7,289 bases of DNA from Synergistaceae bacterium UBA5560 (lineage in GTDB: Bacteria > Synergistota > Synergistia > Synergistales > Aminiphilaceae): positions 70,292-77,580 of the forward strand of contig DIMS01000102.1 of NCBI GenBank assembly GCA_002425685.1. The letters are read 5' to 3'. The notes under the pieces are model-generated. The model saw nothing but the letters and a program-made list of their open reading frames with translations. It made no database searches and was not told the DNA's origin. The position numbers were made by a program, and so were the translations under genes. Each line of letters starts with the position of its first letter. The stretch's first letter is position 1. Shown here one piece after another: positions 1-5,130 of the stretch.

Positions 1-59
1 GCGAAATTTGCCGCTTAGCTCGCTGTCCACTGTTGGTGGGCAAGATCACTCAATCTTTG

Positions 60-643
60 TCACATCTGGTGTATGAGAAAAAAGTCAGGAGGCTTTTCTG
101 CCGGGTGATCCGACGTGCGCACTCCGTCCGTGAACACAACGCCGGGAATGACCTTGTCGATGGGAGGAAACCCCTTGATAGGCCTCCGGTTCTTTTCCGC
201 CGACTGGATTAGCTTGAAAATCAAGGCGAGCATCGTTTCCCGGGAGCCGTAGTTCCGCGGTGTGACCGTCCTGAGCCGCGCCGTGGTGAAGGTGGATTCG
301 ATCGGATTAAACGTTCGGAGGTAAATCCAGTGTTTCGACGGGAAATCACGGATAAAATGGCCCTTTTCTTTCCGATAGTATATGATACAGTCGTGTTTCA
401 GTTCTAACTTGGCAAGTCACCTAGTTTATGGGGTCCATTGTATATTAAGAAGGCGAAAAGCTCTTTCCTGTCCTTGTTCGGACACTCCCAGGAAAACCTT
501 GGAAAACACTGCAGCCAATCGCTGTTCGAAACGGTAGAAGAGATCATAGCACTGTTGTTTCTCCGTGGCACAACATCTCTTTCCGAGGGCTGAGGGCCTG
601 TGAGGCAATGGAAAATCCCCGTGAGTGTCATCACGTTCGAGAA
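60..643 (-). pseudogene. Decayed C-terminal part of an IS256-family (mutator-type) transposase
   Basis: Reading the minus strand from about 347 to the TGA at 62-60 gives an open frame with the signature end of IS256-family transposases: DFPSKHW, then YLRTFNPIESTF, then TARLRT, FKLIQSAEKNRR and KVIPGVVFTDGV. These match the family pattern DFPxEHWxHLRTTNPIESTFATVRxRT and a final KVIxGVxFxDG. Further upstream the similarity is weaker and moves between frames: about 608-488 reads YDLFYRFEQRL...FSKVF, which fits the helix before the KDR motif, and 475-449 reads KDRKELFAF in another frame. No frame joins these pieces, and the N-terminal two thirds with the first catalytic aspartates is absent, so the gene is dead. 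About 100 bases separate FAF from DFP, which are adjacent in intact relatives. Confidence is high for 60-347, moderate for 449-608 and low beyond 608. Confidence 0.75.
352..443. mobile_element. Possible small MITE-like insertion inside the transposase remnant
   Basis: The left end (352-363, ataaaatggccc) and the reverse complement of the right end (431-443, atacaatggaccc) agree at 11 of 13 aligned columns with one gap, giving imperfect terminal inverted repeats around about 65 unrelated bases. The element lies exactly where the IS256-family reading is interrupted, between the FAF and DFP motifs. The outermost bases include TA on both sides, as expected for a TA-target element, but no longer target duplication is obvious. 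It has no coding capacity. The repeats and position are seen; calling it a mobile element is inference. Chance repeats or an old rearrangement remain possible. Confidence 0.35.
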
Positions 644-698
644 ATATCGGAAATGGGAAGGAGGCAATGGGAGCAAGCAACAGGGAAACGATGTCGTG

Positions 699-729
699 TT
701 GAGTGTGTGTTTTATGAAATAAATATATC
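699..729 (+). promoter_or_regulatory. Weak candidate promoter for the lipoprotein gene
   Basis: A TTGAGT (699-704) lies upstream of the AT-rich stretch 711-745, which offers poor -10 matches at 722-727 (aatata, 17-base spacer) or 724-729 (tatatc, 19-base spacer). The local AT richness just before a strong ribosome binding site fits a promoter region, but neither hexamer pair is convincing. Confidence 0.25.
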
Positions 730-744
730 AATAAAAAAATTTTT

Positions 745-751
745 AAGGAGG
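745..751 (+). promoter_or_regulatory. Strong ribosome binding site fixing a GTG start
   Basis: AAGGAGG ends eight bases before the GTG at 760. No ATG in this frame is better placed, and the GTG opens a textbook lipoprotein signal peptide, so this site decides the start. Confidence 0.85.
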
Positions 752-759
752 ACGTTGTT

Positions 760-2088
760 GTGAAAAAAATTGCTGTTGGTTCTTTGCTTTTGGCTTGTTT
801 TGCTCTGGGTTCACTGTTTCTACTTGGCGGTTGTGGTGGTGGGGAAAATGGCGGATCTTCTGTAATGGTCAGTATACAGAAAATACAGGATACCTACTAC
901 GATGTTGTCATGGATTACACAGACCGCACAAGCAAAGAAATGGGTGAAGCACTTGCGCGGGAGATTCTCCAAGTTGTGCCCGATTATGAATCCATTGCGG
1001 ATTCCTTACTCGAAGATCAGTTCAACTTGCTGGCGAGCAACGACCTGCCCCCCGATTTTCCCACAGCACTGAGCCGAGCTCAGGCTATATTGCCGAAGGT
1101 TCCTCAGGAGTACTTGGATGAACTGGAAGGCATGCAGGAAATTTTCAGTTTCGATAAGGATGTCCTGGGTGATGGCAGGCTTTCAAAAAATGAGTTGGCT
1201 ATTCTGCAAGTTTTTCAGGATGTGCTTCGTCCGACACAGTGTTCTGGTGTAGCAGCTTTCGGTGAGTCATCGGCTACGGGGAAGACGGTTCTCGGGCGTA
1301 ATCTCGATTGGGATGCCCTGCCGCGAAACGATATATCCAAGCTTCACGCGGTGACTACCATGAAAAATGGCAAAAAATCGATAGTAATGGTGCATCTTCT
1401 TGGAACATTGACACCCGACAGCGCGTACAACGATGAAAAGATTTTCGGCGCTTTCCTCGATGCGGAAACGGGAGCGCCCTATCCTGTCGACCTCAGTGCA
1501 AAACGCTCCTACAGCCTCGACTTCCGCTATGCGCTGGAGAATATGTCGACGATACAGGAAATGGTGGATTTCATGAAGACGAAGGAGTATGCCTTCAATC
1601 ATCTCGTGTTCATGGCGGACGAAAACAGCGCGGGGGTACTGGAGCAGAACATTGGCAGCCCCGGGCGCGGGTTTCGGAGGGCGGATTCACAACTGCGTGA
1701 GGGCGTTTTCTGGAATGTGCCCGATGCGGTGGCGACGGTGAACGACTATCGACTTCCGGGCAATTATGTCTATCCCGACGACGATCCGTCCGACAACAAC
1801 CGCTGGGGAACCTACCGGACGCTTCTTTCATCCCAATTGGCCCGCGGGGCGAAAATCGACGTGGACAAGATGAAGGGAATTGCGGGGTACTTCGGAACCG
1901 ATGGCAACGCCTACACGTCTGGGGCGGTGTTTCTCTCGAACCGTATTGTGACGGTGCAGTCCATCATTCTGCGCATGGACACGTTGGAAATGTGGGTTCA
2001 CTTTTCGCCCGTCGGGACAGGGCCTATGCCGCTCAATCCCACGTATCTGAGGATAAGGACGCCGTTGGAAACGCAGTCGGAGCTGTAG
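760..2088 (+). CDS. Lipoprotein with a C45/choloylglycine-hydrolase-like Ntn-hydrolase domain
   Basis: The 442-residue product starts with a lipoprotein signal peptide (MKK, hydrophobic core, lipobox LGGC with Cys25) and a Gly/Ser-rich linker, so it should be lipid-anchored outside the cytoplasmic membrane. Residues 30-160 resemble the pro-region of C45 acyltransferase/peptidase-like proteins (EYLDELEGM, then LSKNEL). The catalytic domain appears to begin at Cys161: CSGVAAFGES followed by GKTVLGRNLDWD matches the nucleophile Cys plus GRNxDW signature, with Arg180 and Asp183 as likely oxyanion and substrate residues. Asn328 (TVNDYR) and Arg348 or Arg353 are candidates for the remaining conserved positions. 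Family members cleave amide bonds (bile salts, penicillins, N-acyl amino acids, acyl-homoserine lactones); the substrate here cannot be inferred. The first part of the gene is clearly less GC-rich than the rest. The gene stands alone, with a hairpin downstream. Confidence 0.85.
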   Translation: MKKIAVGSLLLACFALGSLFLLGGCGGGENGGSSVMVSIQKIQDTYYDVVMDYTDRTSKEMGEALAREILQVVPDYESIADSLLEDQFNLLASNDLPPDFPTALSRAQAILPKVPQEYLDELEGMQEIFSFDKDVLGDGRLSKNELAILQVFQDVLRPTQCSGVAAFGESSATGKTVLGRNLDWDALPRNDISKLHAVTTMKNGKKSIVMVHLLGTLTPDSAYNDEKIFGAFLDAETGAPYPVDLSAKRSYSLDFRYALENMSTIQEMVDFMKTKEYAFNHLVFMADENSAGVLEQNIGSPGRGFRRADSQLREGVFWNVPDAVATVNDYRLPGNYVYPDDDPSDNNRWGTYRTLLSSQLARGAKIDVDKMKGIAGYFGTDGNAYTSGAVFLSNRIVTVQSIILRMDTLEMWVHFSPVGTGPMPLNPTYLRIRTPLETQSEL

Positions 2089-2110
2089 GAGTGTCTGGAA
2101 AAAGCCGAAA

Positions 2111-2132
2111 AGCCCCCCAGCCTTCTGGGGCT
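2111..2132 (+). terminator. Short GC-rich hairpin after the lipoprotein gene
   Basis: CCCCAG (2115-2120), a CCTT loop and CTGGGG (2125-2130) form a perfect six-base stem, extended by AG/CT across a two-C bulge. It starts 23 bases after the stop codon. Only a weak T-rich tail (cttcctgt) follows, so terminator strength is uncertain. Confidence 0.55.
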
Positions 2133-2445
2133 TCCTGTCATAGTGCCAAATCCACATCCGATCCGCGACTCCATTATTGCCATGGTGAGACGTAGGGTGG
2201 CGGAATTGTGGCTCTTTGGAAACGGCCTTCGCTGTTTCAGTCGATGGAAGAAAAACGGAAGCACATCACAAGAAATTTGCCCACATCGGCGTTGTGTTCA
2301 TCGGTGGGTTATGAGCGCCGGATTACCGGATCGGCCAGACAGGCAACTTTTGTCTGATCTGTTCGTACACCGGATTTGACAACATACCCCTTGGAGGACT
2401 ACGTTGTTACAGACAGCATAAATCCAGGAATGGGGGCATGCGGAT
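2133..2445 (+). other. Intergenic stretch with no convincing gene
   Basis: All six frames give only short stretches without family signatures or good ribosome binding sites. A TTGACA at 2376-2381 is a perfect -35 hexamer, but the best -10 at an 18-base spacer is a poor TACGTT (2400-2405), so a promoter for the next gene is possible but weak. CAGACA (2338-2343) and TGTCTG (2351-2356 by approximate count) could form a small hairpin of unknown meaning. Nothing else is recognised. Confidence 0.4.
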
Positions 2446-3510
2446 ATGTCGGACAGAAAAAAGGGGTCGGACCCGGAGATGTGCCGCCGCCTCGCTGCCC
2501 GCGAGGTGCGGCGGGGATGCGTGAAACCGGCGCTGCCTCTTCTCCTTGGACTTTTGGCGTTTTTCTTGGTCGAGGCTTGTCCTTCCTGGGCCGGCCCCAG
2601 CCAGCCCTTCGACCCGGCTCTGGTACCGCCTCGGCCGGACTATGGGCAACCTTCGAACTGGGCAGCCCTTCCCGGAGAGGATCGGCACTTTTCCGTGGAT
2701 GTCTTCTACGTCCATCCCACCACATACAACGGCAGCGAGAACTGGAACCAGTCTCTGCAGGGGGAGCAGGCCGACCCGAAAGTGGCGGGCTGCCTGCTCG
2801 ATCAGGCGGGCGTCTTCTCCACCTGCGCGGACCTGGTGGCTCCCTACTATCGCCAGGCGAATCTGGCGGTTTTGCATACGGACAAGGACAGCCCGGAGCG
2901 GAAGTCTCTGGACGTGGCCTACTCGGATGTCGAAGCGGCCTTTGATGCCTACAGGGCTCTCTGGAACCAAGGACGTCCGTTTTTCCTGGCGGGGCACAGC
3001 CAGGGCGCCGAGCACCTGCTCACCCTCATGGAACGACACTTTGCGGATCCTTCTCTGCAGGAGGTGCTTGTGGCGGCCTACCTGGTGGGCTGGTCGGTGA
3101 CAAAGGAAGACCTCGCGACATATCCGCATCTGAAGATTGCCGAAACCCCGGACCAGACGGGAGTCATCGTCACGTACAACACTCAGGGGGAAAATCCGGG
3201 CTACAGCATTGTCCGGAAGGGCGCCGTGGCGGTCAACCCTCTCTCCATGACCATCACGGACGAGGCGGTTTCCGCGGAGCGGAACCTTGGGGCGCTCTTC
3301 TACACGGAGAGTGGCGTTCTGGAAATTCCGCACTACACGGGCGGCCGGACCGTGAACGGGGCCTTTGTCATTCCGGAACCTTCGAATATCGGCATTCTGA
3401 GTGCCGTCAAGATCCCCGGTTTTTACCACCCCTACGACTACACCTTTTTCTACAGGAACCTTCAGAGGAATGCGGAGCAGAGAGTTCGCGCCTATCTGGC
3501 GGCTCAGTAG
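2446..3510 (+). CDS. Exported DUF3089-type alpha/beta hydrolase
   Basis: The 354-residue product carries FYVHPTTYNG followed by WNQSL, typical of the DUF3089 family of serine hydrolase-like proteins, then the nucleophile elbow GHSQG with Ser185. A C-terminal His (FYHPYDYTFF, His328) is the best candidate for the triad base. Family members are presumed esterases or lipases; no substrate is known from this sequence. A hydrophobic segment (PALPLLLGLLAFFLVEA) followed by SWAG gives a signal peptide with probable cleavage after Ala49. The ATG at 2446 has only a GGGGG-like site before it and leaves a 25-residue, strongly basic n-region. A GTG at 2521 (residue 26) would give a compact 24-residue signal peptide and may be the true start. 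It follows the Ntn-hydrolase gene by 357 bases, so co-transcription is doubtful. A 340-residue antisense open frame is a shadow. Confidence 0.85.
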   Translation: MSDRKKGSDPEMCRRLAAREVRRGCVKPALPLLLGLLAFFLVEACPSWAGPSQPFDPALVPPRPDYGQPSNWAALPGEDRHFSVDVFYVHPTTYNGSENWNQSLQGEQADPKVAGCLLDQAGVFSTCADLVAPYYRQANLAVLHTDKDSPERKSLDVAYSDVEAAFDAYRALWNQGRPFFLAGHSQGAEHLLTLMERHFADPSLQEVLVAAYLVGWSVTKEDLATYPHLKIAETPDQTGVIVTYNTQGENPGYSIVRKGAVAVNPLSMTITDEAVSAERNLGALFYTESGVLEIPHYTGGRTVNGAFVIPEPSNIGILSAVKIPGFYHPYDYTFFYRNLQRNAEQRVRAYLAAQ

Positions 3511-3648
3511 CGATGGAGGCGGCGCGGCGGGGTCGATCCGGAATGTTCAAAAACGTACAAGACCGGAAGAGAGTTCGGAGATATCCTCTCGGGCAGGCGA
3601 GGCGAAAGGTCGCAGGCACTTTGCCGACACGTCGCCGAGTTACCGCCG

Positions 3649-3659
3649 AAGGGAGGAGG
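3649..3659 (+). promoter_or_regulatory. Strong ribosome binding site of the cupin gene
   Basis: AAGGGAGGAGG ends eight bases before the ATG at 3668. Its quality implies that 3668 is the real start, although that frame stops at 3836-3838 before the cupin motifs, which lie one base out of frame. Confidence 0.75.
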
Positions 3660-3667
3660 TTCGTGCG

Positions 3668-4169
3668 ATGAAGGACATGGGCGAAAAAGACATAGACATG
3701 AGCATGATGGACACCGGCGGGGGAACGAGCAGCATGGGCGGTGAAAAGCGCGACATCGAGAGGGGAAATGTCCTGGCCGGGGAGAGACGGTGGACGCCCC
3801 ACAGTAGTTTTTGGGGTGTGTTCATGGACACACGGTGATAGCGGGGGAGAGCACGGAGGGGGCCGCGATCTCTGTCTGCTGGTCAGGATAGATCCGGGCA
3901 TGGCGATAGGAAGACATGTGCACGAGAACAACACCGAGATTCACTATGTCGTGGAAGGTCGCGGCGTGTGCACCGTGCAGAGGCGGCGGATCGACTACGT
4001 GCCCGGAACGGTAGCGGTCACGCCGAGGGGAGAGGAGCACGACGTCGCTACCGCGGAAGGGCTTCGGTGGCGCTCTCCATGCATGTTGCGGAGACACCGG
4101 CAAGGTCTGTCGCCGACAATCTCTACGACTGTTCTGGAGAGAGAGTCCTGTAGGGCGACCTCGCTTTGA
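3668..4169 (+). pseudogene. Small cupin-domain protein, frame disrupted
   Basis: The ATG at 3668 with its strong ribosome binding site opens a frame (MKDMGEKDIDMSMM...) that ends at 3838. The +1 frame then encodes a clear cupin barrel ending at 4169. Motif 1 reads PGMAIGRHVHENNTEIHYVVEG and fits G(X)5HXH(X)4E(X)6G exactly, with ligand codons His 3915, His 3921 and Glu 3936. Motif 2 reads GTVAVTPRGEEHDVAT, with the usual final Asn replaced by Thr (His codon 4038). The shift must lie between about 3705 and 3838; a T5G4 run at about 3808-3816 is a candidate. After motif 2 the original frame, ending at 4153, reads VALSMHVAETPARSV and looks more protein-like than the cupin frame, so a second compensating shift is possible. 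This could be a pseudogene, sequencing indels, or less likely programmed frameshifting. Cupins of this size bind a metal and vary widely in function; the role here is unknown. Confidence 0.7.
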
Positions 4170-4187
4170 GAAAATGAGAACGCGTTG

Positions 4188-4242
4188 CGAAAAGAGACGG
4201 AGGAAGCCATGGAGAGCCCAGGGCTTCCTCCGTCTCTTTTCG
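4188..4242. terminator. Bidirectional terminator between convergent genes
   Basis: Arms 4188-4208 and 4222-4242 are perfectly complementary over 21 bases around a 13-base loop. Each arm begins CGAAAAGAG or ends CTCTTTTCG, so the transcript has a U-run on the 3' side of the stem in both orientations. It lies after the plus-strand cupin gene and six bases beyond the TAA of the minus-strand coiled-coil gene, as expected for a shared rho-independent terminator. Confidence 0.88.
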
Positions 4243-4248
4243 ATGGGC

Positions 4249-5067
4249 TTACCCGTTCCTCTCCGAATACTCCGCGTTTTGCTTTCGGTATGCGTCGGTA
4301 TCTTTGACTCTCAGTTCGGAGTCGACTGCTTCGAGGCGTTTTTGCAGCGCTTCTTGGTCTTGGTCGTCTCCGGCGGCCTGTCGCAAAGCTTGTGCGATTC
4401 TCTGTTTTTCCTGTTTGAGTTTTCGGATCTCCGCGTCCACCTTTCCGGTGTCCACAGTGCCGGTTCGGACGGTTTTTTTATCGTCGGAGGCTTTCTTCGA
4501 CTTCTCGTCTTCGTCCTTTTCATCAGGGGCGACATCGCGTTGGTCTTCTTCTGCGGGGGCGACATCGCGTTGGTCTTCTTCATCGGAGGGTTTTGCGGGG
4601 CTCGTCTTTTTCTCGGTTTCGTCGCTCCGCTTCGCGCCGTTTTCGTCAGAAAGAGGGGCGCGGTTCGACGCGTCGGGCTTTTCAAACAGGATCTTCGGGT
4701 TTCCGTCCTCGTCCTTTCCGAGACTGTAAACCCCTGTTGCCTTGGAGGGAGAGAAGCTGCCTCGGATATAGCTGTCCTTCGCGTCGTCCGCGTTTGTCGA
4801 GGGGGCGCTTGAAGGCGCGGCGTTTCCAGGCTGTTGTCGTCGCAGCGACAGGGTCTGTTTTTCGATGGCATCGAGTTGCAGTTGAATGCTCTCTTGCCTT
4901 TTTTCTTCGACTGCATTCATTGGAGTGGTTTGTTGCGCGTGCTTCAACTGCTCGGCAAGTTTTTTCCGCATTTCCTCAAGGCTCTGCGCCCTCGAAGACG
5001 GATCGCCGACTGCCTCGGCGTCGCGATGAACAGGCACGTTTTTCATTAAAACGGATCCCACGCTCAT
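4249..5067 (-). CDS. Acidic coiled-coil protein of unknown function
   Basis: The 272-residue product has no signal peptide, no membrane segment and no cysteine, so it is probably cytoplasmic. Residues 28-79 are predicted helix/coiled coil (SLEEMRKKLAEQLK, then QLQLDAIEKQTLSL). Residues 98-131 form a compact block (DSYIRGSFSPSKATGVYSL, KDEDGNPKILFEKP). Residues 140-200 are acidic low complexity with a duplicated ten-residue unit (EEDQRDVAP). Residues 205-271 are a second coiled coil ending DTDAYRKQNAEYSE. From memory, the GLYxLxxDExGNPKI-like block plus a C-terminal VDxEIxKLK...KDNDTYRRQHA-like end recurs in uncharacterised proteins of anaerobic Firmicutes; no function is known to me. The start is set by GGAGGT (5080-5075) before the ATG. 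A longer open frame extends upstream into the kinase gene but is a shadow. The gene ends at a strong terminator. Confidence 0.85.
   Translation of the reverse strand: MSVGSVLMKNVPVHRDAEAVGDPSSRAQSLEEMRKKLAEQLKHAQQTTPMNAVEEKRQESIQLQLDAIEKQTLSLRRQQPGNAAPSSAPSTNADDAKDSYIRGSFSPSKATGVYSLGKDEDGNPKILFEKPDASNRAPLSDENGAKRSDETEKKTSPAKPSDEEDQRDVAPAEEDQRDVAPDEKDEDEKSKKASDDKKTVRTGTVDTGKVDAEIRKLKQEKQRIAQALRQAAGDDQDQEALQKRLEAVDSELRVKDTDAYRKQNAEYSERNG
4521..4580. repeat. Two tandem 30-bp units inside the coiled-coil gene
   Basis: Bases 4526-4550 and 4556-4580 are identical over 25 positions, at a 30-base period. On the minus strand they encode EEDQRDVAPA then EEDQRDVAPD. The DNA identity, not only protein similarity, points to a recent in-frame duplication that could vary in copy number. 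Confidence 0.85.
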
Positions 5068-5074
5068 GCTCGAT

Positions 5075-5080
5075 ACCTCC
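5075..5080 (-). promoter_or_regulatory. Ribosome binding site of the coiled-coil gene
   Basis: The minus strand reads GGAGGT seven bases before the ATG at 5067-5065. This rules out the longer open frame that begins at 5481 inside the kinase gene. Confidence 0.8.
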
Positions 5081-5101
5081 CGTCCGAGTGATGATGGTGT
5101 G

Positions 5102-5130
5102 ATTCTACGCGGCGCGGTGTCGGGGTTCAA
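5102..5130 (-). promoter_or_regulatory. Sigma70-like promoter for the coiled-coil gene
   Basis: On the minus strand TTGAAC (5130-5125) and TAGAAT (5107-5102) are separated by exactly 17 bases. The -10 matches consensus at five of six positions and the -35 at four. Transcription would begin near 5095, about 28 bases before the ATG. The -35 overlaps the TGA stop of the sensor kinase gene. Confidence 0.65.

Noticed and set aside
355..400. Minus-strand reading YRKEKGHFIRDFP as native transposase sequence
   Set aside because: KDRKELFAF at 475-449 fits the family far better as the segment preceding DFP, so this reading is more likely chance within the inserted element.
2143..2379. A 78-residue plus-strand open frame in the intergenic region
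   Set aside because: It has no ribosome binding site or recognisable motif and overlaps the region of the weak promoter-like TTGACA.
2391..2410. Resemblance between GGAGGACTACGTTGTT here and GGAGGACGTTGTT before the lipoprotein gene
   Set aside because: The match is short and gapped and is not followed by a start codon or similar coding sequence, so chance is likely.
2376..2945. A 189-residue plus-strand open frame starting at TTG
   Set aside because: It overlaps the hydrolase in another frame and becomes Gly/Arg/Pro-rich low-complexity translation.
2407..3429. A 340-residue open frame on the minus strand
   Set aside because: It is antisense to the DUF3089 gene, is Arg/Pro/Val-rich without domain signatures, and the plus strand carries clear family motifs.
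4174..4812. A 212-residue hydrophobic plus-strand open frame
   Set aside because: It begins in the terminator and is antisense to the coiled-coil gene; the Phe/Leu/Val richness arises from complementing Lys/Glu/Asp codons.
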